In this document: piece by piece, positions 18,361 to 27,198 of the stretch
Numbering within the stretch: position 1 is the first letter of the stretch
Layout of the letters: every line of letters begins with the position of its first letter
NCBI GenBank assembly: GCA_947499155.1
Contig: CANMND010000007.1
Location: 1-64,000 of the forward strand
Reading direction: 5' to 3'
Length of the DNA stretch: 64,000 nt
DNA from: an uncultured Sphingomonadales bacterium
GTDB lineage: Bacteria > Pseudomonadota > Alphaproteobacteria > Sphingomonadales > Rhodothalassiaceae
The notes under the pieces: generated by a model
The model's input: the letters and a program-made list of their open reading frames with translations, nothing else
What the model was told of the DNA's origin: nothing
The model's database searches: none
Position numbers and translations under genes: made by a program

Positions 18361-18708
18361 CAGATCCGGTTCTGGTACCTTCACCTGGCTGAAGATTTTG
18401 TTATTGCACGGGTTTATCAAATGGTCGTGAAGACGGCTGTAAAAATGCCTGGCAACGAAATTGATAGAGACAGGAGGTTGATTTTCTGTGGTGTCATAAA
18501 TGATGCGCCCATGAGACGTGCCATGGATATGTTCTAAAACCACCAAGTGCAGCTGTTTTGTGTACTGGTGGGCAATATTCTTCCTGGTACCAGCATCGAT
18601 TGCCCAGCCGTGGTGCCGTAAAGCTTTCCCCACCAATCAGGCAAATGAAAATGATGCGACGATTGACATTATGGTGGCTAAAGGCCTGTGCGCATCCCTG
18701 AACCGGTG
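18361..18708 (+). pseudogene. Possible decayed coding region, family unknown
   Basis: Read from 18361 the plus strand gives an open, protein-like stretch to TAA at 18535-18537, continues in the same frame after it for 26 codons to TAA at 18619-18621, and then resumes in another frame with a stretch ending ATIDIMVAKGLCASLNR (stop near 18709). The composition suggests a gene broken by a stop and a frameshift, but I recognise no family and chance cannot be excluded. Confidence 0.2.
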
Positions 18709-18728
18709 AAGGCCCGGCAGTCTGGGCG

Positions 18729-18753
18729 ATTCTTGAATACATACATCAAGAAT
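18729..18753. repeat. Inverted repeat ATTCTTGA / TCAAGAAT
   Basis: Perfect 8-bp arms at 18729-18736 and 18746-18753 around a 9-bp spacer. It has no T tract and lies about 240 bases upstream of the next gene; it could be a protein-binding dyad. Confidence 0.4.
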
Positions 18754-18887
18754 GTCTACGGTTTTTCTCGCGTCGGGTGAAGCAAGAACATTGCTATGCT
18801 CATGTGGCGATCGGGCAGGGTGGGTTGTGGATTGTTAATCTTTTATTTCCCACTGCATGGCTAAAGATATGGGGTATCGCTGTCTGG

Positions 18888-18911
18888 CTTTAAGTAAAAT
18901 TTTATTTAAAG
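18888..18911. promoter_or_regulatory. 24-bp AT-rich palindrome upstream of VPLPA-CTERM gene
   Basis: CTTTAAGTAAAA (18888-18899) mirrors TTTTATTTAAAG (18900-18911) with a single mismatched pair. It lies 84 bases before the ATG at 18996, a normal operator or upstream-element position. Confidence 0.45.
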
Positions 18912-18995
18912 TGCGTGTTTTTTATGGTACAGTCTTAAGCTGTGAGTTAGGAGATGTGCACTTTGCATATCTGATTCTGGGGAAGGTCGGGGCAC

Positions 18996-19577
18996 ATGTT
19001 TATTAAGGGATTTTTTCTGGCGGTGGGGCTGTCTGCGCTTGGCGCGATGGTTTCTGGCACCGCCAATGCAGCCATTTGTGCCGGCCCTGACCGGTCTTTT
19101 GAACTTACTGTATCATCGGGGTGCTATGCCTATGGTGGTGGAAATATAAACGGCAATGCTTCCCATGACCCAATGATGATCGGTGCCAATAGCGGCGGCA
19201 ACACGATTACGTATATTTCCTCAGCACTTGGTGGTCTGGATTTTATTAAAGGCCTCAGCAACTGGTCTGATTCTTCGCTTTCCTCCAGCGTTGTAGGTTC
19301 GGTGACGGTAGCAGCAAGTGACCTCACCGGCTTTACCAATTATGTTCTGGGGCTAAAAGTCGGTAACAATAAAAGTGTTTCCTGGGCTTCGTTCATGATC
19401 GCAGGAGCCGGGACCTTTGATTTTACCATCACTCCGAAACAAGGTGCAGGCATCTCCCATGTAAACCTCTATGGGGTCCGAGGAACGACGACACAAATTC
19501 CACTTCCTGCGACGGGCCTGTTGTTTATTGTTGGCTTTGCAGGCCTGTTAGGCACCCGTCGGCTGTTCAAGCAATAG
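18996..19577 (+). CDS. Exported VPLPA-CTERM sorting-domain protein
   Basis: A 193-residue secreted protein. The signal peptide ends at ANAA (about residue 26). The body is rich in Gly, Ser and Asn with predicted beta structure and two cysteines near its start. The C-terminus is a textbook protein-sorting tail: the IPLPATG motif, a hydrophobic helix and the basic end RRLFKQ. Such tails are recognised by exosortase-type enzymes and link proteins to the envelope or to exopolysaccharide. No exosortase gene is in the window, so the processing enzyme must be encoded elsewhere. GGGGAAGG precedes the ATG, and a strong terminator follows, so it is monocistronic. Function unknown. Confidence 0.85.
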   Translation: MFIKGFFLAVGLSALGAMVSGTANAAICAGPDRSFELTVSSGCYAYGGGNINGNASHDPMMIGANSGGNTITYISSALGGLDFIKGLSNWSDSSLSSSVVGSVTVAASDLTGFTNYVLGLKVGNNKSVSWASFMIAGAGTFDFTITPKQGAGISHVNLYGVRGTTTQIPLPATGLLFIVGFAGLLGTRRLFKQ

Positions 19578-19602
19578 GTTTTTACTAGACTGTTGAATCA
19601 AG

Positions 19603-19629
19603 AAGGGCGGCTTCAAGCCGCCCTTTTTT
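19603..19629 (+). terminator. Rho-independent terminator after VPLPA-CTERM gene
   Basis: AAGGGCGGC (19603-19611) pairs with GCCGCCCTT (19617-19625) over a 5-nt loop and ends in six T residues. Confidence 0.9.
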
Positions 19630-19659
19630 GTGTTTTTGTATCCTGACTGCGCCCTGTCT

Positions 19660-21177
19660 TTATTCCACCATGGCAAGACTGACATCTATCCTGGGCTCGC
19701 CTGCCTGGCTGAGGGGGAATCCTGAGCGTTGGCCCTTGCGATCGATCACTTCAATTCGGGCGGCAAGGCGACGGTCGGCGATTTCATTACGATCCACTTC
19801 AAACACGCCTACAAAAACATTGTTCTTGCGGCAGGTATCGCACTGTTGGGGCGTACTTGACTGGAATATGCCAAGGCGGCGAATAGGTTCGTCATCAGCG
19901 GTCAGAATGAGATCAAAGCTGCCCTTAATGTTGAGACGATTGACACCACGGACCTTGATCAGCAAGGCATCTGTGTCGGGGACGGATACACCGAGTTTCG
20001 CGGCTGCTCCTGAAACGAGAGGCGCTACGGCTCGTGGTATTTCTTCATGGGCAGGGTTGATATAGTCCACATCCAGAGCGCGGAGATCAATGGTGTCGCT
20101 GGCGGCGGTATTAAAGGGTTGCAGACCGTTCACAACCGGGTCGGTAAGCCATGATGCGTCTCCGACCAAAGTGGTTTTAAAGTTGTCGAGTGTTGTGGCG
20201 TCATAAATTTGCTGCCAGAGCCACCAGAGTCGCTCCCAATTGCTGTGAAAGAACCAGAAAATCGGATCAAATGATGCGATGTCCTGATCGGACATTGTTG
20301 GACCGCATGAATTGTGGCCTTCGTCATGGGCCTTGATGATACCGGAATGTCGTGGACTTCCTCCAATCCATGGATCATCCGCACTCCAGCCGTTGAAATC
20401 TTCCCATCGTGAGGACCCCAAAGCTTTTCTTATTGTCCCAGGCACATTGTAACGCTTGTGCAAGTTCTCAAGGATCAGAAAATCCGGATATCGTTCGGTA
20501 GGGGTATTGGCTTCGACAGCCGTTCGGCCGTCCAGTGCAACCAGTTTTCGCGGAATGGTGTATTTGTCAAAAGGCGGCTGGGACAGGACTTTTGGTATCT
20601 CGTTTGCCGCGACGTCCCAATATGGGAGTGTCACATCTTCACACCCCGGAACGGAGCGAAGGGCATCTTCAAACCGGATTGTATACATCCGGTGCCATGG
20701 ATTATAGGCATTTTCATGGTGGCGACAATAAACGTCAGGGAGGGGAAGCCAGTGTAACCCGGCAACAGAAAAATAGCTTTGCGGGTGGTCCGGATCGCGG
20801 TCCATGATGCCCTGGAAAGCTTTTCTCAGTTTGGCAATTTCCGGGCCATTTGGATCCATCTCTGCCAGATTTCGACGGATGCGTTTGGCGGGAGATGCGG
20901 CTTTCAAGAGCTTCTTCTGCGGGGCAACACCCCGTGGATAGCCGTCGCGCATCCAGTTATAAAAAGTTTCCACCTGCTCTTTTGGCCATCTGCGATTCTC
21001 AGGCGGTGGTGGCATTGTCCCTTCCCGGACATGGAAGTGGATGCGGTCGGCGTTTAGCTTGACCCCTTCATAGGTGCGCAGATCAATCCCCCGCGCCCGC
21101 ATGCAGGCCTGATCCTTGGACGTAAACAGAAAGCGGATATCTCGAAGATATGTCGGATGTTCAACTGGATGAGTCAC
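19660..21177 (-). CDS. Tyrosinase-family type 3 copper oxidase
   Basis: Binuclear copper phenol oxidase-like protein, 505 residues. The N-terminal 80 residues form a small accessory domain with a TMPPPPENRRW segment. The CuA site is H142, H153 and H162 (CRHH...PWHRMY). The CuB site is H284 and H288 (HDEGH) plus H311 in DPIFWFFHSNWE. The usual aspartate three residues after the last CuB histidine is glutamate (E315). There is no recognisable signal peptide or Tat motif, so it may be cytosolic. The start is GTG 21177 with AGGAG nine bases upstream. It follows the multicopper oxidase at 21260-23317 in the same direction with an 82-base gap. Members hydroxylate monophenols or oxidise diphenols; the native substrate is unknown. 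Confidence 0.85.
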   Translation of the reverse strand: MTHPVEHPTYLRDIRFLFTSKDQACMRARGIDLRTYEGVKLNADRIHFHVREGTMPPPPENRRWPKEQVETFYNWMRDGYPRGVAPQKKLLKAASPAKRIRRNLAEMDPNGPEIAKLRKAFQGIMDRDPDHPQSYFSVAGLHWLPLPDVYCRHHENAYNPWHRMYTIRFEDALRSVPGCEDVTLPYWDVAANEIPKVLSQPPFDKYTIPRKLVALDGRTAVEANTPTERYPDFLILENLHKRYNVPGTIRKALGSSRWEDFNGWSADDPWIGGSPRHSGIIKAHDEGHNSCGPTMSDQDIASFDPIFWFFHSNWERLWWLWQQIYDATTLDNFKTTLVGDASWLTDPVVNGLQPFNTAASDTIDLRALDVDYINPAHEEIPRAVAPLVSGAAAKLGVSVPDTDALLIKVRGVNRLNIKGSFDLILTADDEPIRRLGIFQSSTPQQCDTCRKNNVFVGVFEVDRNEIADRRLAARIEVIDRKGQRSGFPLSQAGEPRIDVSLAMVE

Positions 21178-21259
21178 GGATATAACTCCTGCGGAATTTT
21201 GATAATGTTTTCAGTGATATTTATGGGTGTACGACTGTCAGGATTTTTGAATTCACGCA

Positions 21260-23317
21260 CTAATGGTGACCGACAAGGGGAGTGCCAGTAGCGTTGGTGT
21301 GTACAATCTGTACATTTTGCATCATGCCCTGATCTTCATGGTCAAGGATGTGGCAGTGCAGTACGAATTGGCCCACATAGCGCTCATATTTGGTTCGGAT
21401 ACGGATGCGATAGGGCGTCTGGCCCGGATCATCCTGCTTTGCGACGAAAAGCGTATCTTTCCAGGCCCCCTTGAGACCCGCATACATGGACGTGTTGCCG
21501 GGGAAATCCGCGCTGACGTCACGACCGCTCCGATCAAGGATTTCTATAATCTGGAAGGGGTTGACGTGGATATGAAACGGATGGTCCGCCAGAAATGTCT
21601 TGAGTTCCCAATCCTGAACGGCACCAAGAGGCAGGGTGCGGTCCATCCTTGCAGGATCATAGGGCGCCGCATTGGTAAGATTGCCCTGACTGTCAAAATT
21701 TCCAACCTGGAACGAGGCAGGCGTTTGGCTTGTGTCGATATTAAATCCCAGGGTCTGGATACTGTCGGGACGGGTTCTTTCAAGAGTGGGGTGGGGAACA
21801 AAAGCGGCGAGACCAAGCCGGGTCGCAAGATCCCGAGCGACAGGGGTCCTCATATCCGGGTGCATATAGGCTGTTGCAGCGTCGATAAGTGTGCGGCGAA
21901 CATATTCGGTAATAATATCGGGGTTGATATCTTGTCTGCTTTTGACTGAGACAAAGCCCAGCAATGCCCTGCTTTTGTCTTCATCTAAGATGGTTTCATT
22001 CTCAGGCGCTTCGGCATCAATAATGCAGTAAAGCCCAGGCTCAGGGAACACGACAAGAAGGTCTTCGCGATAGCCCGGATGCAGTTCCGATGTGGTTTGT
22101 TCTCTTAAGGCGTCGCGGGTCAGCCCGTCTGTGGCCATGGAGAATTGCTTCAGGGGTACTGCTGAACATATCTCACGTACAAAGGCTTCACGCTCTTTTG
22201 CACTGCCAGCGGTATAGGCGGCAGCACGTGCAAGTTTGGCTTCCCCGCCGGTGAATTTATGAAATTGAAATTTGACTGAGTCCCGGACGCCTGCATGGAT
22301 AAGACGCCAGCGCTCAAGTTCTCCCGTTCTTGCCCCGTCGTAAACTGGGAGGACGCGGCCGTTTATTGTGGTATGGCGTCCTGATGCAGTCCACGTGCCA
22401 GGGCCAAACTGGTCGTCATAATTGGTGATTGTTCCGACATCTTCGTTGTCGCAGATCCAATAGCCATTTTCTGCCTTTTTGATCTCATTGTTCTCGTCAC
22501 GGCAGGCATAGGGAATTTGCTGCAAGAGGGCGACGCGCTCACGGAAGGGATCGCCGTTCTTGTAGCGCAACAAGGTGTCTATATCGCCAGTCTTGTTCAC
22601 TTGTGGCAGTCGGTTGCCATGGATAATCAGTGTACCTGCCATCCCGCTTGAGACCTGCAATGCGGTAGAGCCATGCAGATGAGGGTGATACCAAAAGGTG
22701 CCAGCCGGGTGGTCCTGGGGTATATTGAATTCGTATTTAAAGCTTGTCTGGGGTGGAATCTTCAGCAGCACATTGTCGGAATTGCCCGAAGGGCTGATCC
22801 ACAGGCCGTGGGTATGCATGTTGGTGGTATTGAAGCAATGGGGGACATTGACATCTCCCACATTGTCACAGGATGGATCATCGGCTGACAAGTCATTGAT
22901 GAGATTAAGGCGAAACGTTTCGCCGGGCTTTAAATGGAATGTGGGCGCGACAAAAGGAACCGAAGGGTCAACTCCTGCACCCTGATAGGCACGCAGACTG
23001 ACCTTGTCGAATTTCCCCTTATAGGGGTTGAAGATGGTTCCGTTCACCGTGCCGATGGTGGCTGTCCATTCTACTTCACCCATGCGCGCAAAAACGTCAG
23101 CCGGTGAGGAAGCTTTTGCTTGCAGCTCTGGGCTTTCATGTGCCCCAACCATGCCCAGAATTGCTGAAGGTGGGTTGCTTATGGGTGTGCTGGGGTTGTC
23201 TTGTGCCGCGGCCATGGGCGCGCATAAGAGCAAGGCTGCCAAAATGCCAATACTGGCTTTTGAAGAGCGGGCAATTGCATGGTGCTGACTGAATTTCTGC
23301 AGGTCGGGGTGATGCAT
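21260..23317 (-). CDS. Exported multicopper oxidase (laccase-like)
   Basis: Periplasmic blue copper oxidase coupling substrate oxidation to reduction of oxygen to water. All four copper motifs are present: HTHG (168-171), WYHPHLHG (209-216), HPFHIHVNPF in the last domain, and HCHILDHEDQGMM near the C-terminus with a methionine axial ligand. The signal peptide ends MAAAQ (about residue 39). I start at ATG 23317; a TTG at 23332 would add five residues without a ribosome site. At 685 residues it is longer than most laccases (about 500-550), with a large central insertion. It is upstream of the tyrosinase gene. Copper detoxification, phenol oxidation or pigment formation are all possible roles. 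Confidence 0.9.
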   Translation of the reverse strand: MHHPDLQKFSQHHAIARSSKASIGILAALLLCAPMAAAQDNPSTPISNPPSAILGMVGAHESPELQAKASSPADVFARMGEVEWTATIGTVNGTIFNPYKGKFDKVSLRAYQGAGVDPSVPFVAPTFHLKPGETFRLNLINDLSADDPSCDNVGDVNVPHCFNTTNMHTHGLWISPSGNSDNVLLKIPPQTSFKYEFNIPQDHPAGTFWYHPHLHGSTALQVSSGMAGTLIIHGNRLPQVNKTGDIDTLLRYKNGDPFRERVALLQQIPYACRDENNEIKKAENGYWICDNEDVGTITNYDDQFGPGTWTASGRHTTINGRVLPVYDGARTGELERWRLIHAGVRDSVKFQFHKFTGGEAKLARAAAYTAGSAKEREAFVREICSAVPLKQFSMATDGLTRDALREQTTSELHPGYREDLLVVFPEPGLYCIIDAEAPENETILDEDKSRALLGFVSVKSRQDINPDIITEYVRRTLIDAATAYMHPDMRTPVARDLATRLGLAAFVPHPTLERTRPDSIQTLGFNIDTSQTPASFQVGNFDSQGNLTNAAPYDPARMDRTLPLGAVQDWELKTFLADHPFHIHVNPFQIIEILDRSGRDVSADFPGNTSMYAGLKGAWKDTLFVAKQDDPGQTPYRIRIRTKYERYVGQFVLHCHILDHEDQGMMQNVQIVHTNATGTPLVGHH

Positions 23318-23710
23318 GATGGCTTGTTCCAAATGTTCAATACGTTTCGCTCAGCACAATTGTGCGTGGAGAAGTTTTTAATTTTGAAAGCTATCGCCTT
23401 AAGTGATTGCGTGTAGTCCACATACCGCAGTTTCATACAAATTACATCAGTTAATTGAATCTATTGCTGCATTAACGTGGAATGGTTGTTTTGGTTGCAT
23501 GTCTCCAGAACTGATGCGAGTAAATGATGGTTTGTAACCCGGCTGCTTCGGTGCCCAAGATCAGCCAATTGATCTTGCAGGGCTTGGGTTGAGCCATGGC
23601 CATAATCTTTTGATCAGGTTGTGCGTGTGTACGAGCTGTGCTTCAAAATGAGCGCGTGCAAAATTGTCAGGCCAGTTGTTGAGGTGGTCTGGTGATCAGG
23701 GGAGATCAGC
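23318..23710. other. 393-bp divergent promoter region with nested inverted repeat
   Basis: Gap between the multicopper oxidase (minus) and the CPBP protease (plus). It contains no gene. The core dyad CAAGATCA / TGATCTTG (23556-23563 and 23570-23577) is described separately. Confidence 0.5.
23554..23587. promoter_or_regulatory. Nested inverted repeat between oxidase and CPBP genes
   Basis: Perfect arms CAAGATCA (23556-23563) and TGATCTTG (23570-23577) around GCCAAT, with an outer CCCAAG/CTTGGG pair extending it. No T tract follows, so an operator is more likely than a terminator. Confidence 0.4.
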
Positions 23711-24424
23711 ATGAATGCCATTACGGGGTTATCGGGAATTTTAGTTCTTTTTCTGGTAACAGGATGTGCTGTTGGCTTTTCTCACAGACGACATTTTTCT
23801 GTCCGCTGGCTTGTGGTTGCAGCCCTTCTTGTTGTGCTCAACGATATACTTTTAACCCGCGCTTATGGGGTCTTTCCAAACTTGCTGCCGGGCAGTTGGA
23901 ACTGGCAGGGAAAAATACTGGCATTGCTGGCAACGCTTGTACTTGCGTCCTTGCCATATTTTGGCTGGCGCAGGATTGGTCTTACCCTAAGGCAGCACAA
24001 AGACAGCGTGCGGCCGGCGCTGCTTGTTATGGGCGTTTATATTGCTTTTTTCATCGTGCTTGCCCTCATTTTCCCACATGAAGGCGCGTCGGCTGAAACG
24101 GTCGCTTTCCAACTCACCATGCCAGGTCTTGAAGAAGAGATTTTCTATCGTGGACTGCTGTTGTATGCGCTAGATCGTGCGTTCACTGCGCGGGTGCATG
24201 TCCTTGGCGTGGAGTGGGGATGGGGTGCACTTTTTTCATCTGCGCTCTTTGGTTTGGCGCACGCATTTGGATATTCCGATGGCGGGTTTTATTTTGAGCC
24301 AATGATTATGGCGCTAACGGCTATTCCGTCTCTGCTTGTGGTGTGGCTGCGCCTGCGTACTGGCAGTCTTCTCATGCCGATCATTCTCCATAATGTTGGA
24401 AATTCGGTCTTTCTGATTTTGTGA
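23711..24424 (+). CDS. CPBP-family intramembrane glutamic protease
   Basis: Integral membrane protein of 237 residues with about seven hydrophobic segments. The CPBP/ABI (Rce1-like) motifs are all visible: EEEIFYRG (catalytic glutamates and arginine), FGLAHAFG and the terminal HNVGNS. These proteases cleave membrane-anchored substrates or act in bacteriocin self-immunity; no bacteriocin gene is adjacent. GGGGAG lies six bases before the ATG. It converges on a DUF885 gene across a shared terminator. Single-gene unit; the target is unknown. Confidence 0.88.
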   Translation: MNAITGLSGILVLFLVTGCAVGFSHRRHFSVRWLVVAALLVVLNDILLTRAYGVFPNLLPGSWNWQGKILALLATLVLASLPYFGWRRIGLTLRQHKDSVRPALLVMGVYIAFFIVLALIFPHEGASAETVAFQLTMPGLEEEIFYRGLLLYALDRAFTARVHVLGVEWGWGALFSSALFGLAHAFGYSDGGFYFEPMIMALTAIPSLLVVWLRLRTGSLLMPIILHNVGNSVFLIL

Positions 24425-24441
24425 TCCGTGACACCAATGGA

Positions 24442-24479
24442 GACCAAACCGGGCGAATGATGTCTCGCCCGGTTTGGTC
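24442..24479. terminator. Bidirectional terminator between convergent genes
   Basis: GACCAAACCGGGCGA (24442-24456) pairs perfectly with TCGCCCGGTTTGGTC (24465-24479) across an 8-nt loop. It serves the CPBP gene (plus) and the DUF885 gene (minus). Confidence 0.88.
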
Positions 24480-24486
24480 AGATATT

Positions 24487-26346
24487 TTACTGGCAATCTT
24501 TGGCCGTCTTCAGCCAGGACGTAATTTTGTCTTCCAGCAAGGAAAGAGGCAGTGGGCCGGTATTGAGAACCTGTTCATGATAGGCGCGGATATCAAAGCC
24601 ATCACCAAGTGTCTTCTGGCTTAGCTGGCGAAGTTCCTGGAGTTTCAATTCTCCTACCTTATAGGCAAGCGCCTGTCCGGGCATGGAGATATAGCGATCG
24701 ACTTCCATGGTGGCGTCTTTTTCCGTGAAGGCGCTATGAGCCAGGAAATAGTCAATAGCCTGCTGTCTGCTCCAGCCTTTGGCGTGGATCCCGCTATCCA
24801 CCACCAGCCTGACCGCGCGCAACATTTCCCAATCCAGATGGCCAACCCATTGATAGGGGTCGGTATAAAGGCCCAACTCCTTGCCCAAAGATTCAGCATA
24901 AAGGCCCCAGCCTTCTGAATAGGCCGTGTATCTGGCAAACCTCAGTAAATCAGGAAGGTCCGTGCTTTCACGCGCCAATGAGCCTTGATAATGGTGGCCG
25001 GGGATGGCTTCGTGCAGGTACAGACTTTCTGTCTGCCAGATCGGGCGCGAGCGCATGTCGCTGACATTGACATAAAGTACGCCAGGCGCGGACGCATCAG
25101 GAGGCCCGGAGCGGTAATAGCCAGAGCCACGGTTTTCACCCAGTCCGGGCAGAGGCCTTGCGTCGAATTCTGCCTTCTGCATATTGAAGAACAGGTCCGG
25201 CATGCGCGGTATTACATGTGCCTGAACGTTCATGAATGCGTTGAAAAAGTCATCGGGTGTTGCAAAAACAAAGGAAGGATCGGTCCGGAGATGGACGAAG
25301 AACTCCTGCAGGTCGCCCTTAAAGCCGGTGGCCTTTTGTGCCTCCTTCATTTCAGCCTCAAGCCGGGCGACTTCTCTTTTTCCCAGTGAATGGACTTCAT
25401 CGGCTGTGAGGTCCGTTGTTGTGTGGGATTCAATGTACATCTGGTACAGGGCGTCGCCATCTTTCATCCCGGTGAGGCCAGGGACGGATCGCGCTTTCGG
25501 CAGATAATCCTGTGACAGGAACGTCTTCCATTGCTGATAAACGGGCAGGATTTCATCTGAAATCAGGCTGGCATATTCAGCTTGGAGTTGCGTGCGATCC
25601 TCAGTCGATATGGTGTCAGGAACAGACTTTAAAGGCTGATAGAATGGGGTGTCTTCTGGCGACAGGGCCAGCATATTATCGACCTGAGTGAGGACGGATT
25701 CAACGGTGATCCTTGGCTGGACATAGCCTTCATTCAGTCCCTGGCTCAGCTTTTCAATGCTATAACGCATGTGCGCGGCAAAGCCTTTCAGTCGTGAAAG
25801 GCCGTTCTTGTATTCTTCCAGCGTATTGAAAGAAACTCCCCCGCCACCGCTTGCTATGTCTGTGTATGAAACATGTGCCCCGTAGAAAATATTGAGGGGG
25901 ATCATGGTTTCAATATCGCGCAGACCCGAATTCAGGATCCGCAGTTCATGTTCGGTCTGGTTCTCGAAAACCTCGTAGGCGATCCGGTCTTTTTCACCAA
26001 GTTTGCTTTTATCGATAGCTTTCAGAGCTTTATATTCAGCCTCTTTATTGGCTTTTCTGGTTGCCAGTGTTTCGGGGCGAAGCGGTTTCCCATATTGGTC
26101 GGCATAGCGCTTGTCACCGCGCAAAAGGGCTGACAGCGGAGAAAGCTTAAGTTCGGCTTCCTGGCTTTGTTCAAAAAGGGTGAGCAAATCTGAATGGACT
26201 GCAGGATCGCTTTCAGTTGAAACCGGACAACTGGGTGACGATGTCATTGCGCTGGCTGGCAGCACATGCCCAAGGCTAAAGACCAAAGCCAGGGCAGAGC
26301 TCAATATCAAGGAACGGTTTAATCTGGATGGCCGACGTCTATGCAT
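24487..26346 (-). CDS. Exported DUF885-family metallohydrolase
   Basis: Periplasmic protein of 619 residues in the DUF885 family, zinc-peptidase-like proteins of the gluzincin fold. The signature HEAIPGHH lies near residues 440-450, followed by EGWGLYAESLGKE, the usual third-ligand helix. The arginine-rich signal peptide MHRRRPSRLNRSLIL ends near PASA. I start at ATG 26346 because an upstream in-frame extension of 115 residues (to 26691) has no family resemblance and overlaps the opposite gene's leader. It is divergent from the exported NTF2-like gene and TonB receptor, and a second DUF885 protein closes that receptor locus. Probable peptide hydrolase; activity is inferred from family only. 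Confidence 0.88.
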   Translation of the reverse strand: MHRRRPSRLNRSLILSSALALVFSLGHVLPASAMTSSPSCPVSTESDPAVHSDLLTLFEQSQEAELKLSPLSALLRGDKRYADQYGKPLRPETLATRKANKEAEYKALKAIDKSKLGEKDRIAYEVFENQTEHELRILNSGLRDIETMIPLNIFYGAHVSYTDIASGGGGVSFNTLEEYKNGLSRLKGFAAHMRYSIEKLSQGLNEGYVQPRITVESVLTQVDNMLALSPEDTPFYQPLKSVPDTISTEDRTQLQAEYASLISDEILPVYQQWKTFLSQDYLPKARSVPGLTGMKDGDALYQMYIESHTTTDLTADEVHSLGKREVARLEAEMKEAQKATGFKGDLQEFFVHLRTDPSFVFATPDDFFNAFMNVQAHVIPRMPDLFFNMQKAEFDARPLPGLGENRGSGYYRSGPPDASAPGVLYVNVSDMRSRPIWQTESLYLHEAIPGHHYQGSLARESTDLPDLLRFARYTAYSEGWGLYAESLGKELGLYTDPYQWVGHLDWEMLRAVRLVVDSGIHAKGWSRQQAIDYFLAHSAFTEKDATMEVDRYISMPGQALAYKVGELKLQELRQLSQKTLGDGFDIRAYHEQVLNTGPLPLSLLEDKITSWLKTAKDCQ

Positions 26347-26644
26347 GGGGGACCCTTTGTTATCTGACACTGACTGAAAGCAACATTTTATAATTGTAAT
26401 AAGATTTGTCCCGTAAGTGCAAATGCGGGTGTCGGATTTTATCATTGTGCTTTTAACAAGGTGGGATCTGGAGCGGCACTTTCCAGTGCGCCTCATTGCG
26501 CTCGATGCAACATTCTCCCGCATAGATGGCGATGGAATACCTACAGCCGTAAATTCTAGCATGGTCCACAATAAGGGATGAGCCGTGGCGTTAGAGGTTC
26601 CTCCTTTAAACTGGTAACGACAAAAAACATTGGGAGTGGGTACC
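26347..26644. other. Divergent promoter region, no gene seen
   Basis: 298 bases between the DUF885 gene (minus) and the exported NTF2-like gene (plus). Nothing beyond promoter-like AT-rich sequence near 26380-26450; no repeats of note. Confidence 0.4.
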
Positions 26645-27136
26645 ATGAAGTTAGCGAAATATTTGAGTGTGGTGTTTTTATGTACTGCCATTTTCGCTGC
26701 GCCTTCGTCTGCTTTTGCAGGTCAGCAGGCCTCAGAAAACGTTCTGGAAGATATGTTCGTTTGGTGGAATGGCGCCTTTAAGCAGCCTGGAGCCTTTACG
26801 CCGGAAGCATTTGGACAGCATTTCACTAAAGATGCCGTCATGCGTATCAATGGCAGGGTCACTGCGCGTGGTTTAGACGAGTTGGCTGTACGCTTTCAAT
26901 TCATTCAGGGCCAAAGAGAAGTCGTTGAGATGCTGGTCCCTTTTGAGGAAAAGTTCATCTCAGAAGACGGAAACAAGGTCTTTACCCACCATTTCGTCCG
27001 CTCACGCGGTGAGGGTGACACAGAAGACACGGTAGTTCAGGTAATGGGCTATGCAGTCATTGAAAATGGCAAGATTGCCGTCGTGGACTTTCTTCACTTC
27101 GCCGTCGAGCATCGAGACCCACTCCATAAAAACTAA
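26645..27136 (+). CDS. Exported NTF2/SnoaL-like protein
   Basis: A 163-residue NTF2-like protein with a clear signal peptide (MKLAKYLSVVFLCTAIFAAP, cleaved after SAFA). The mature part aligns throughout with the cytosolic protein at 14248-14682: shared NxLExMFxWWN, PEAF, FTxDAVM, VEM, MGYAV and KIAxxDF. Start ATG 26645 follows GGAG by eight bases. It lies 62 bases before a TonB receptor in the same direction, with a weak hairpin between them. A periplasmic role next to a receptor suggests binding or isomerising the imported ligand; that is inference. Confidence 0.8.
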   Translation: MKLAKYLSVVFLCTAIFAAPSSAFAGQQASENVLEDMFVWWNGAFKQPGAFTPEAFGQHFTKDAVMRINGRVTARGLDELAVRFQFIQGQREVVEMLVPFEEKFISEDGNKVFTHHFVRSRGEGDTEDTVVQVMGYAVIENGKIAVVDFLHFAVEHRDPLHKN

Positions 27137-27149
27137 TCACGATATTCAG

Positions 27150-27173
27150 GCCCTGCGATTGATTTCTCAGGGC
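27150..27173 (+). terminator. Weak hairpin between NTF2-like gene and receptor
   Basis: GCCCTG (27150-27155) and CAGGGC (27168-27173) can pair; no proper T tract follows. It may only moderate read-through into the receptor gene. Confidence 0.35.
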
Positions 27174-27198
27174 TTCTGTGCACTTCAGGGGAAGAGTA

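Larger units (their letters stand above)
18092..18995. other. 904-bp gap with repeats and possible gene remains
   Basis: No convincing intact gene. The interval holds the MCP promoter region (left), a stretch at 18361-18708 that looks like decayed coding sequence, an inverted repeat at 18729-18753 and an AT-rich palindrome at 18888-18911 just upstream of the VPLPA-CTERM gene. A minus-strand reading frame of 103 codons (18325-18636) has no recognisable features and I do not call it a gene. Confidence 0.5.

Noticed and set aside
18325-18636. 103-codon minus-strand frame as a real gene
   Set aside because: No family features, no ribosome site I trust, and the plus strand shows equally protein-like fragments.
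26347-26691. N-terminal extension of the DUF885 protein (115 codons)
   Set aside because: Low-complexity leader with no family match, and it overlaps the opposite gene's start; the real start is at 26346 with a signal peptide.
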